Shown here in pieces: positions 45,579-53,299 of a stretch of DNA of 61,523 nt. Origin of the DNA: UMGS1781 sp964389545 (GTDB lineage: Bacteria; Bacillota; Clostridia; TANB77; CAG-508); NCBI GenBank assembly GCA_964389545.1, contig CAYMDN010000004.1:1-61523 (forward strand), given 5' to 3'. The notes under the pieces were generated by a model. It did not search any database. It was not told where the DNA came from and saw only the letters and a program-made list of their open reading frames with translations. The translations under genes and the position numbers were made by a program. The number at the start of each line of letters is the position of its first letter. Position 1 is the stretch's first letter.

Positions 45579-46310
45579 CTATCCTTCTCCATTTTCTGTT
45601 TCTGTGTTTTCTGTATTTTCAGAATTCTCTGGATTGTCTGGATTAGGATTTTCTGGATCTATTGGTTCTTCGCCTTCATTAGGTTCCTTATATTCTATAA
45701 TTTCTTCTCCCAAATATTGGTTAATTGTTGCTTGAACTGGTATTTGTAAATTCAAATCTTGTATTACTCCGATTTCTGAATCATACTTATTGTTTTCATC
45801 TGAATCATCATTTTCCCATGCAATATATATTCTTACTGTTTCTTTTTCTTTTTTGCTAATTTGGTCTAGTGTAATTAAATATGAATATGTACTATCCCCA
45901 GTTCTTATTAGTTGTCCTTCTGTTCCATCGCTTTTTACTCTTACTATTTTATCAAACTTTAATGAATTGTTTATATCTAAACTCGAAAAATCAAATTCAA
46001 TATCATATACAACAGCAACACTTGTTTCAGTTGCATCTATAACCACGTCAAAATAGCCAACTGATCCTGGCGCTATTTTGCCATTTACAACATATTGGCT
46101 TGGGTTATAATTTAAGGTATCAATGATAAACTCCTTTTGTTTAGTATTACTGTCAGATATATCAGTATTATTTACCTTAATAATCCAAACCCCAACTTCC
46201 TGCTCTGCCTCAGCATATGCTTCCGAAACATATTTAGCAAAAGTAGTAGTTATTTGATATATTGTAACGACTATCATTATCAATACTGACAAAATCCATA
46301 CTTTTTTCAT
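45579..46310 (-). CDS. SipW-dependent secreted protein, 243 residues
   Basis: Leader MKKVWILSVLIMIVVTIYQI followed by TTTFAKYVSEAYAEAE, a SipW-type signal. Mature part has VGVWIIKVNNTDISD, NGKIAPGSVGYFDVVIDATET and RIYIAWENDDSDENN, close in layout to the product at 37662, so the two are paralogs. Tail is P/E/N-rich (EEPIDPENPNPDNPENSENT), perhaps a spacer. Fibre subunit or coat protein is inferred. Confidence 0.75.
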   Translation of the reverse strand: MKKVWILSVLIMIVVTIYQITTTFAKYVSEAYAEAEQEVGVWIIKVNNTDISDSNTKQKEFIIDTLNYNPSQYVVNGKIAPGSVGYFDVVIDATETSVAVVYDIEFDFSSLDINNSLKFDKIVRVKSDGTEGQLIRTGDSTYSYLITLDQISKKEKETVRIYIAWENDDSDENNKYDSEIGVIQDLNLQIPVQATINQYLGEEIIEYKEPNEGEEPIDPENPNPDNPENSENTENTETENGEG

Positions 46311-46323
46311 GTTTACTCCTTAT

Positions 46324-46887
46324 CTATTCCTCTTTAGTTGATCTTCTTCTGCTACTGCTTCTTCCTCTTCTGTCATCCTTTTCTGGATAACTGTTTGTTT
46401 TTAATTCAGCTATAACTTGTACAACTTCGTTTAGGAACGCCAACAATGATGGGAATATAATTAAGAACAAAAATCCCCATCTAGATTCTAATAGGCTTAA
46501 AATGTTTCCGACTCCGCCCATTACTTTTGCATCTTTTGCTGTTCCGATTCCCTCAGATTCAACAAATTGGTATCCTCCCTCAATTGTAAATGTAGCATCC
46601 ATACCTTCGTATGCTCTGCTGACACGTTCCAATTTACTGTATCTAATTTGATCATCATTGTAGAAAAATATATTATCTCCGGCTTCAGCACTGGCTAAGG
46701 TACCTTTTTTTGCCAATACTAAGTCTCCTTTTTTATAATCTCCTATTTTATCATCGGTGATTAAAACTAATGTAGTGTCCCCAAATTCTGTTACTTTGTA
46801 ATCGTTATAATTTAACAAGCACAAAGTTGTAAATATTGCTACTAAAACGTACAATATTACTATAATATTCCATAAAACTTTCTTCAT
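46324..46887 (-). CDS. Signal peptidase-like protein lacking catalytic residues
   Basis: 187 residues with the SipW topology: N-terminal membrane segment WNIIVILYVLVAIFTTLCLL, a DTTLVLITDDKIGDYKKGDLVLA strand pair where active enzymes have SGSMEPxxxxGDxV, and a C-terminal membrane segment RWGFLFLIIFPSLLAFLNEV with an Arg-rich tail, like the 39087 enzyme. The serine is replaced in ITDDKIGD, and THRV is replaced by RYSKLERVSR, so neither dyad residue is present. Likely a non-catalytic paralog that binds or organises substrates. First gene inside the right border. Confidence 0.7.
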   Translation of the reverse strand: MKKVLWNIIVILYVLVAIFTTLCLLNYNDYKVTEFGDTTLVLITDDKIGDYKKGDLVLAKKGTLASAEAGDNIFFYNDDQIRYSKLERVSRAYEGMDATFTIEGGYQFVESEGIGTAKDAKVMGGVGNILSLLESRWGFLFLIIFPSLLAFLNEVVQVIAELKTNSYPEKDDRRGRSSSRRRSTKEE

Positions 46888-46917
46888 CTTGTGTTCCTCC
46901 CACTAATAATTAAATAT

Positions 46918-46947
46918 ATTATATACTAAACAATTTCAAATTTGCAA
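46918..46947 (-). promoter_or_regulatory. Promoter of the element's leading operon
   Basis: On the minus strand TTGCAA, 18 bases, TATAAT, lying 31 bases before the 46887 gene; a GGGAGGA ribosome site follows. The cotJ promoter could also read through into this operon. Confidence 0.55.
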
Positions 46948-46998
46948 TATATTATTCAAAATAATTACAAAATTTTTAAATAAATTTTTTCCATTTTT

Positions 46999-47020
46999 GA
47001 TAATCTTAGGGAACTCATTC
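46999..47020. other. Element border next to cotJC 5' part (att half-site)
   Basis: Arm GATAATCTTAGGGAACTCAT followed by core TC (47019-47020). Joined to the other border it forms an imperfect dyad centred on the core. Confidence 0.75.
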
Positions 47021-47212
47021 TTCTGTACCAATATCATTAAGAATTGCCTTAGATTTTTGGTCTGGCATACCATATCTTTGAGATAAATATCTTAGTGCTG
47101 CTCCTAGCTCTCCATCTGGTCCACCATATTGTGAAATTATAAATTTAGCAAGTCTAGGATTTGGACATTTTATATTAACAGGGTATTCTAATGTTTTATT
47201 ATACGTCCACAT
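47015..47212 (-). CDS. cotJC: cotJC 5' part, truncated by element insertion
   Basis: Encodes MWTYNKTLEYPVNIKCPNPR and on through FIISQYGGPDGELGAALRYLSQRYGMP and ILNDIGTE, the N-terminal third of the manganese catalase-like coat protein, with the first metal-ligand glutamate in the DGELGAALRYL helix. Codon 65 is completed from the first base pair of element DNA and then TGA follows. Real gene DNA ends at the GA core (47020-47019). The remaining 130 residues lie at 19463-19855. Directly downstream of cotJB, as in the normal cotJABC order. Confidence 0.92.
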   Translation of the reverse strand: MWTYNKTLEYPVNIKCPNPRLAKFIISQYGGPDGELGAALRYLSQRYGMPDQKSKAILNDIGTEE

Positions 47213-47213
47213 A

Positions 47214-47513
47214 TTAATAATTCCCCCTTTCCCATGGCCATGGCTCTTCTACCCATCTCCATTTATTGCATGGGTAATATATTGTAAGTGGTCCATATAT
47301 TCTTTGATATTTATCCTCTAATTCTTTTAGTTCTCTTGTATAATTTCGGTGCATACATATTGCTCTTCTATTTTCTGGATGTGTATTTAGGTATAATGAA
47401 AGTTCTATTATCGAAAAATTCAATTCTTTTATTCTTGTTATCATTTGTCTTCTTTTGCTTTCACTTGAATTTGCACATTGTGCTTGTGATTGATTGTTTT
47501 CATTTTCTTCCAT
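47214..47513 (-). CDS. cotJB: Spore coat protein CotJB
   Basis: 99 residues. Core IKELNFSIIELSLYLNTHPENRRAICMH matches the CotJB pattern of a helix with LYLDTHP, followed by GPLTIYYPCNKWRWVEEPWPWERGNY, the family's W-rich ending (W.W...PWPWE). A Q/N/S-rich head is longer than in Bacillus. Acts in the inner coat with CotJA and CotJC. The start codon overlaps the cotJA stop (TAATG). Confidence 0.9.
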   Translation of the reverse strand: MEENENNQSQAQCANSSESKRRQMITRIKELNFSIIELSLYLNTHPENRRAICMHRNYTRELKELEDKYQRIYGPLTIYYPCNKWRWVEEPWPWERGNY

Positions 47514-47839
47514 TATCCATTACACCCCATTTCTGATTCATTTCTAGTACTTAAATAATTAATTACTTCCATTGACTGTCCTGGTTCATATGGACTAACT
47601 AACTCTGGATATATCGTTCCCATTTTTAATCCTACCGTTGGATTAAAAACTCTATCCATTACTTGTCTTGCAACATAGCTTTCTGCAATTGTTGGATTGC
47701 TTGGAAATTCGCTAGTTTCATTATCAAATCCACAACTACAACTTCCATAATCGTCCATATCGTCTTCTATATTGGGACAACTGTTTTCATAATAATCTTC
47801 ATCTTGAGCTGAATTACATCTGCTACAATTTCTATACAT
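47513..47839 (-). CDS. cotJA: Spore coat-associated protein CotJA
   Basis: 108 residues. The C-terminal part MGTIYPELVSPYEPGQSMEV is the CotJA signature (G.x.PEL..PY.P.Q). The N-terminal half is unusual, with several cysteines (RNCSRCNSAQDE, SCPNIE, SCSCGF) that may bind metal or cross-link in the coat. Ribosome site AAAGGAGGAAT. First gene of the cotJ operon that the element interrupts. Confidence 0.8.
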   Translation of the reverse strand: MYRNCSRCNSAQDEDYYENSCPNIEDDMDDYGSCSCGFDNETSEFPSNPTIAESYVARQVMDRVFNPTVGLKMGTIYPELVSPYEPGQSMEVINYLSTRNESEMGCNG

Positions 47840-47944
47840 TGTAATTCCTCCTTTATATTAATGTATATTACAGTATATTCTCTGTTTCGCCTTTTTGATA
47901 CAAAAAAATAAAAGTTACTATTAATAATCTTAAATATACTAGTA

Positions 47945-47981
47945 ATAAAAAAGACATACCACTACAGGAAAATGGTATGTC
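47945..47981 (-). terminator. Terminator after the 75-residue gene
   Basis: GACATACCA and TGGTATGTC form a perfect 9-bp stem, followed on the minus strand by TTTTTTATT. Confidence 0.8.
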
Positions 47982-48004
47982 AATGATAATTTAATTTAAA
48001 AATT

Positions 48005-48232
48005 TTAGTCTATATATGGTTCTAAACGTCTTATTACATATTCAATCCAATCCTTTGAAATATATGGACTATATTTATATATTACTAATGCTGAATTTAT
48101 TGCACCAATATACATATCTGAGCGATAACCTTTTGGATTATTACACATTTCATCAATAAAATCTCGGGTATATGGCACTGTATATCCATTTGATGGACAT
48201 TTTTCTTTTTCTGGGATTTCAAATCTAGACAT
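48005..48232 (-). CDS. 75-residue hypothetical protein
   Basis: Soluble, with MSRFEIPEKEKCPSNGYTVPY, RDFIDEMCNNPKGYRSDMY and a C-terminal helical part SKDWIEYVIRRLEPYID. Two cysteines. No family recognised. Has its own terminator and a GGAGACG-type ribosome site; lies between cotJ and the DUF4085-like genes. Confidence 0.5.
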   Translation of the reverse strand: MSRFEIPEKEKCPSNGYTVPYTRDFIDEMCNNPKGYRSDMYIGAINSALVIYKYSPYISKDWIEYVIRRLEPYID

Positions 48233-48269
48233 ATTAATCGTCTCCTTTCCTTATTTACTTTATACTTTA

Positions 48270-49268
48270 TTATTTAATTAATCCTTCAGCAATACAATCT
48301 AATATTCTCATATAAATTTTGCCAAAGTCAATTTCTTTTTGTAGTTTCTCGTTAGTTTCTATATATAATTGATTTTTTTCTTGCCCTGATATATCTTTCT
48401 TATTATAGATTTCTAATAACTTTTCTATAATGTAATTTAATTCTTTTATTGCAAAAATATCTTCATATTCTCTTAATGTTTCTATACTTTTTATTATATC
48501 TTTTTCAATTTTTATGTATATTTCTTTTTCTTCTATTGAATATTTATTATGTAATTGTTTCGCATTTTCATTAATTTTGTTATGCTTAACAAATGTATAC
48601 ATATAAATAAATTGTGATATAACTTTTTCCTCTTTTCTAAGTAAATCATATCCACAAGTACCAGTTTTGTTCTCAATTACTTCAGATAAATAAATTTTGT
48701 TCGGTATTGGATATATAGGTTTTATATCATCACGTAGATACAAACTTTTTAAATGTTCTTTTTCGTTTTTACTCATATCTGATTTTTCTATCGATTCTAT
48801 AAATTTATCAGTAGTTTCATCCTTTTCTTTAGACTTCATTTTGTCATATATTTTTTTTAAGTATTCCTTTTGTTCTACTTCTACATGGGCATTATCACAA
48901 GATATAATTACATCTGCTTGATCAAATAATATATGTATTTCTATTTTATCTTCTAGTTTATAAATTTCATCATATAGCCAATATTCATCTTCTATTTTTC
49001 CATTGATTTGAGCATTTGCATTTTCAAAAATAAATCTTGCTTTTCCCCATATCTCTTCATCCAGTTCCATTACATAGTTTTTTCCTTCCATGTATGCTTC
49101 AACTATATGCGTGTCATGTCTATGTTTCATCACTTGTTTTACATTGTCAGATAATTGGTTTTCAATTGTCCTGTAATAACTATTATAGCTTTCTATTATT
49201 CTATCAACGTCTTTTGGATTTGCATACCATCCTCTTTTAAAATATTTCATAGTTTTTCCTACTTTCAT
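48270..49268 (-). CDS. DUF4085-like protein, copy 1
   Basis: 332 residues (ATG likely at 49250, MKYFKRGWYANPKDVDRIIE). A conserved beginning MKYF..GW and RHDTHIV...MELDEEIWGKARFIF are shared with the gene at 49756, and the two end identically in FGKIYMRILDCIAEGLIK. The pattern matches DUF4085, soluble proteins of unknown function in Firmicutes often near polymorphic toxin loci. Here they lie close to an RHS toxin remnant, which suggests a role as immunity-like or scattered accessory genes. The middle has diverged between copies. Confidence 0.6.
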   Translation of the reverse strand: MKVGKTMKYFKRGWYANPKDVDRIIESYNSYYRTIENQLSDNVKQVMKHRHDTHIVEAYMEGKNYVMELDEEIWGKARFIFENANAQINGKIEDEYWLYDEIYKLEDKIEIHILFDQADVIISCDNAHVEVEQKEYLKKIYDKMKSKEKDETTDKFIESIEKSDMSKNEKEHLKSLYLRDDIKPIYPIPNKIYLSEVIENKTGTCGYDLLRKEEKVISQFIYMYTFVKHNKINENAKQLHNKYSIEEKEIYIKIEKDIIKSIETLREYEDIFAIKELNYIIEKLLEIYNKKDISGQEKNQLYIETNEKLQKEIDFGKIYMRILDCIAEGLIK

Positions 49269-49360
49269 ATATCATTCGACTCATTCTTAAATTGGCATTA
49301 TTCAAAGAATACCAGATTTTATTTGGATTTTTTATGTCTCTAAATCCTCTGTCAACAAAC

Positions 49361-49681
49361 TTAAAACCAAGCTGATTGGTAATCAGGATTATATTTTGTG
49401 TTAGTTTCAATTATTACTATTTTTTGATTTTCACATTGATAGTAATTTTTATTAAGCCATTCTACAAATTCTTTTGTACCAATACATAAAATTTCTTCGT
49501 CATTCTCATACTCTTTTCTGTTTTCATTTAATGCTACCCAGTCAAAAAATTCTTGAACTATATCATCAATGTTATCACTCACAAAATCGGGTACTTTTAT
49601 AATATCTACCGTATCTGTAACTTTTGTAGTATCTGTTCTATCATCATATTCATAATCGTAAATTACATTTATTAACTTCAT
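49361..49681 (-). CDS. 106-residue hypothetical protein
   Basis: Acidic soluble protein beginning MKLINVIYDYEYDDRTDTTK and containing FDWVALNENRKEYENDEEIL and GTKEFVEWLNKNY. No family recognised. Located between two DUF4085-like copies; could be an immunity protein for the nearby toxin remnant. AAGGAGA ribosome site. Confidence 0.5.
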   Translation of the reverse strand: MKLINVIYDYEYDDRTDTTKVTDTVDIIKVPDFVSDNIDDIVQEFFDWVALNENRKEYENDEEILCIGTKEFVEWLNKNYYQCENQKIVIIETNTKYNPDYQSAWF

Positions 49682-49696
49682 TGCTATTTCTCCTTA

Positions 49697-49729
49697 AGTA
49701 ACGTTTTAATTTTAAAACGTTACTTTTTT
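49697..49729. terminator. Inverted repeat with T-run
   Basis: AGTAACGTTTTAA pairs with TTAAAACGTTACT, with a T-run on the plus strand. The GTAACGT/ACGTTAC stem recurs in the terminator at 54872. Confidence 0.55.
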
Positions 49730-49755
49730 CATTTTCCTATTGGCTTTATACTTTA

Positions 49756-50664
49756 TTATTTAATTAATCCTTCAGCAATACAATCTAATATTCTCATATA
49801 TATTTTACCAAAGTTGACATCTTTTAATAGTTTTTCGTTGGTTTTCAAATACATTTGATTTTTTTCTTTCATCGAAATATTATTTTTATTGTAGACTCCT
49901 AATACACTATTGATAATATATCTTAATCCTTGTTCCTTTAATATCTCTCTATATTTCATCAAAATTTTTATATTTTCTTTTATGTTTTCTTCATATTCTA
50001 TGAATTTTTCCTTGTAAATATTTTCTTTTTCTGTTTCAGAACAGCTATAATAATAGTTCTCTATTAAATCATCGATATTCTTATCCTTGCTATATTTAAT
50101 GGTTTCATATATTTGATTAAAGTTAAAAATTAATTGTTCCCAAATATTAAGCATATAAAATCCACAAATCATTTTCTTGTTTTCAATAATTTGAATAATC
50201 TTGTCATTTTTCAAGTTATTATTTTCATTTAATCTACTAATGGTTTCATTATATAAATTCTTAAAGTATTCTTTCTCTTCTATTCTTACATAAACATCAT
50301 CACATAACACTATAATATCTGATTTTTTATTTGCTTTATAAAAAGATATGTGTATTTCTAATTTATCTGTTACTTTATAAATTTCTTCATACAACCAGTA
50401 TACATCCTTTTTATCACTATTATGTCTTACTGTTGCATTTGTAAAAACTATTTTTCCTTTACCCCAAATTTCTTCATCTAATTCCATTATATAATCAGTA
50501 TCTTCAAAATATGTTTTTACAATATGTGTATCGTGTCTATAATTTATTGCACGTTTTACATTATCTGATAATTGATTTTCTATTGAGCAATAATATTTAT
50601 CATATTGTTCTATTATTTTTTCGCTATTTTTCCTGGTTTCCCAGCCATTTACAAAATATTTCAT
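49756..50664 (-). CDS. DUF4085-like protein, copy 2
   Basis: 302 residues, MKYFVNGWETRKNSEKIIEQ, RHDTHIVKTYFEDTDYIMELDEEIWGKGKIVF, end FGKIYMRILDCIAEGLIK. Clear paralog of the gene at 48270, with the same N- and C-termini and a shorter middle. Tandem duplication with the 106-residue gene between the copies. Confidence 0.6.
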   Translation of the reverse strand: MKYFVNGWETRKNSEKIIEQYDKYYCSIENQLSDNVKRAINYRHDTHIVKTYFEDTDYIMELDEEIWGKGKIVFTNATVRHNSDKKDVYWLYEEIYKVTDKLEIHISFYKANKKSDIIVLCDDVYVRIEEKEYFKNLYNETISRLNENNNLKNDKIIQIIENKKMICGFYMLNIWEQLIFNFNQIYETIKYSKDKNIDDLIENYYYSCSETEKENIYKEKFIEYEENIKENIKILMKYREILKEQGLRYIINSVLGVYNKNNISMKEKNQMYLKTNEKLLKDVNFGKIYMRILDCIAEGLIK

Positions 50665-50715
50665 TTTATCTCCTTATACACTATTTTTTTTAGATTATGT
50701 TTCTTAGTAAATATA

Positions 50716-51540
50716 TTATTTTCGTACTGGTCCATAAAACCAAATATGTGGTGCACTTGTAGTTTTATTTAAGTGATAATGCGGATAAAATCCTTCGGCT
50801 CCGTTATGATGTGCTTGGTGTAACACTCTACCTGGATAAAATTTGACTAAAGCATATGCCGCATTTTGGCTAATACACATTACATTTCCTCCTTGTGCAA
50901 TTCTTAATCTTGCTTGTGAATATGTTAATTCGTCTTCAGAATTATTTTGTCCAAGTGGTTTAGGATTTCCATTAACAGCCCAATACTGTACTTGTTTTGG
51001 TTTGGTTCTTGGTATTGCTTCTACTCTTGTATCCGCCTTTGCATTTTCTTTGGCTTTATATCCCTCATAAATTGTTCCACCAACTGCAATTCCGCCCATA
51101 AAGCTTGCAACTGCCAATCCTAAATCTGTAAGAGCTGTTGCAGCTGCACCTATCCATGGTAGTGCTATTGCAAAATTTCCGTTATAATCTACACTATTTA
51201 TTGGATTGTTTCCACAGTATGCATATATATTATGGCTTAATAGTGTTCCTATTTGCCCTCCATAGTTGTCTCCATTTATAAATCTTCCCCATTCTGGGTT
51301 GTAGTATCTTGAGTTTAAGTAGTATAATTGTGTTTCGCTGTCGTATCTGTAGCTTCTGTATCTATATGGGTTTACTTGTCCTACATTGTTTTGGTCTGTT
51401 ATTTCTTGGTTGTTTTTATCTTTTATACTTATTACATTTCCCCAGCTATCGTATGTATATATGATACTATCTTTTCTTGGGTATTGTCAAAGAATTCTTA
51501 TAACGTTTCCTTTGTCATCGTAGTAATGGTATATATTTTT
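50716..51540 (-). pseudogene. RHS-repeat toxin remnant
   Basis: Reading right to left, YHYYDDKGNVIRIL begins the fragment, then an in-frame TGA, then YTYDSWGNVISIKDKNNQ, the RHS core PYRYRSYRYDSETQLYYLNS and YYNPEWGRFINGD, then AYCGNNPINSVDYNGNFA, then a 130-residue C-terminal toxin domain with HQAHHNGAEGFYPHYHLNKT and HIWFYG. The upstream body of the RHS protein is gone. Shifts near 51488 (one extra T, then two extra bases, compared with the repeat pattern) are not at CGG, so this is genuine decay. The terminal ORF (50716-51117) might still be open. Confidence 0.8.
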
Positions 51541-51641
51541 TATATTAAATTTTCTAATTGCTTACTTCAATATCATATATTTGAGATTTTACAGGTTCTT
51601 TATCTTCTGGAATTTTTTATGCTTCCATTGTTCTCATTTTT

Positions 51642-52649
51642 TTATTTATACATATTTTCATACAAATTTTTTGCTCTTTCATCCTCAATTGTATATTCCT
51701 TATTTGTGATAGTGTATCTTTCATATTGTGATTGATTAAATGTTACATCTTCATCTGTTACATTGTTTTTATAAAATGATATTGTTGTTTCATCATATGA
51801 TTCTCCATATATGTCTTGAACTGCTCTTATTGGTATAAAAGTTTCTTTATCTATCCATATCTCATTATACGAATTTTTGTTTTCTGTTCTTAATACATAA
51901 CATTCTTTTCCTTGAAATCTTTCCACTCGTAAATTATTATGAAGAGCCAATCCTGATTTTAAATATATACCTACAAAAGAATTAAGTTCTTTAAGATAAA
52001 AGTCTATCGATATATACATATAATTAATATTTCTTAATTTAGGAACTTGTATATAGTTTGTTGTATATTTTACTATTTCTTTTTGTTCTTCATTTATGCT
52101 CATCTCTTCCTTACTATCAACTTCACCATATGCTAAACCTTCAGTTGCACCATCAAATTTAGCATTAATTGCTATAGTTTTTGATACTTCTTTATATTTA
52201 CCATCTTTATAATAGTATTCTTCGTAGTAAGTCATTTCTTCTGATGTTTTATAGTTTATTCTATGTGAAGTTGTATAAATACTGTAATTTTCAAGTTGCA
52301 ATAACTCTTGTTTCGTCGTATTTGCATTATCGAAAATATTATTTATTTTAATATATTTTATAACAAATGATATAACCATAAAAAGCACAATTATTGCAAA
52401 TGCCATAGCACATACTTTTAAAAGTAGAAATTTCTTTCTATATTTTTTTAAATGTTCGAAATCAGCTTTTTCTTCTCTCTTACTTCTATTTTCTTTTTTT
52501 ATTTTTTCCTCTTTCATTAATTCAAGCTTTTGTTTACATTGACTACAGCTACTAATATGATTTTCCACATATTCGTTTGTTTCTTTCGTCAACAAATTCT
52601 CTATATAATTTGGCAATAAATCGCCAATAATTTCACATTCATTTTTCAT
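51642..52649 (-). CDS. Anti-sigma factor, zinc-finger type, copy 1
   Basis: 335 residues. N-terminal cytoplasmic putative zinc finger MKNECEIIGDLLPNYIENLL and HISSCSQCKQKLELM (H..C..C), then a basic region, one membrane span VCAMAFAIIVLFMVISFVI, and an extracellular sensor domain of about 220 residues. Binds and holds the ECF sigma factor encoded just upstream; the two overlap by 11 bases. Related to the second copy at 53300. Confidence 0.88.
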   Translation of the reverse strand: MKNECEIIGDLLPNYIENLLTKETNEYVENHISSCSQCKQKLELMKEEKIKKENRSKREEKADFEHLKKYRKKFLLLKVCAMAFAIIVLFMVISFVIKYIKINNIFDNANTTKQELLQLENYSIYTTSHRINYKTSEEMTYYEEYYYKDGKYKEVSKTIAINAKFDGATEGLAYGEVDSKEEMSINEEQKEIVKYTTNYIQVPKLRNINYMYISIDFYLKELNSFVGIYLKSGLALHNNLRVERFQGKECYVLRTENKNSYNEIWIDKETFIPIRAVQDIYGESYDETTISFYKNNVTDEDVTFNQSQYERYTITNKEYTIEDERAKNLYENMYK

Positions 52650-53127
52650 TTTTTAATATCATCTCCTTTATTTTTAATTTACCTCTATAAAAAGTTACTC
52701 TTGCCCATTCCTCAGATTTCCCAATTATTTCTGCTATTTCCTTAAATGTAAGTTCTCCCTTTATTCTTAGATAAAAAACATCTCTTGTAGATTCATCTAA
52801 TTTTTGTATTGCCTTGTATAATTGCTTAATATCTTCTTTATCTGTTAATTGCTCTAAAATATTATCTTCTATAGTTATTTCTTCACCATTGTTTTCTAAC
52901 GATATAAGTTTCATTTTATTAGATTTAGTTAAATAATCTTTCCACTTGTTTTTAGCTATTTGACACAACCATACAGATATTTTGCTGTTTCCATTAAAAC
53001 TGTTTACGCATTTCATTGCATCAAAAAAGGTTTCTTGCATTAGTTCTTCAGAGAGCTCTATATTACTAGTTAGAGTATACAGATAATTATAGACAAGTCT
53101 TGAATACTTTTTATATAGTTTTTCCAT
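52639..53127 (-). CDS. ECF-type RNA polymerase sigma factor, copy 1
   Basis: 162 residues. Region 2: LYKKYSRLVYNYLYTLTSN, then ELSEELMQETFFDAMK. Region 4: YKAIQKLDESTRDVFYLRIKGELTFKEIAEIIGKSEEWARVTFYRGK, the HTH for the -35. Directs RNA polymerase to a small regulon when released from the anti-sigma factor. Close paralog of the factor at 54264. Confidence 0.92.
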   Translation of the reverse strand: MEKLYKKYSRLVYNYLYTLTSNIELSEELMQETFFDAMKCVNSFNGNSKISVWLCQIAKNKWKDYLTKSNKMKLISLENNGEEITIEDNILEQLTDKEDIKQLYKAIQKLDESTRDVFYLRIKGELTFKEIAEIIGKSEEWARVTFYRGKLKIKEMILKNEK

Positions 53128-53299
53128 TTTCTCCTCCTTCCTTATATATATTAAGTCCTTAAAATTTATACTTTTGTTACAAAAAATACTATTTTTTAAT
53201 TATCTTTTTCTATTCCTATTGCACAATGTAAGTGTGTTACAAGCAAAATTAAATCTATATTTTTCTCCTTTCCTACTTGCTATTATCATTAATTCTATT

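Larger units (their letters stand above)
19854..47020. mobile_element. 27.2-kb skin-like integrated element in cotJC
   Basis: Both borders fall inside cotJC with a 2-bp core (GA on the coding strand; TC at 19854-19855 and 47019-47020 on the plus strand). The DNA between encodes a large serine recombinase next to the left border and a secretion/surface gene set. No capsid, tail, terminase, lysis or replication gene is visible, so it is not a recognisable prophage. Nearly all genes lie on the minus strand, like the cotJ operon. Base composition matches the host, and one cargo gene has the same CGG frameshift as host genes, so the element is long adapted to this lineage. Confidence 0.88.

Noticed and set aside
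47012..47016. AACTC (shared with 19851-19855) as the recombination core
   Set aside because: Joining there would leave a TGA in cotJC and put the rest out of frame; the GA core restores the canonical sequence.
19854..47020. Prophage
   Set aside because: No structural, packaging, lysis or replication genes were seen in 27 kb; only a serine recombinase is phage-like.
19463..47212. Two separate partial coat genes
   Set aside because: The parts are exact complements of one CotJC, same strand, with recombination-type borders.
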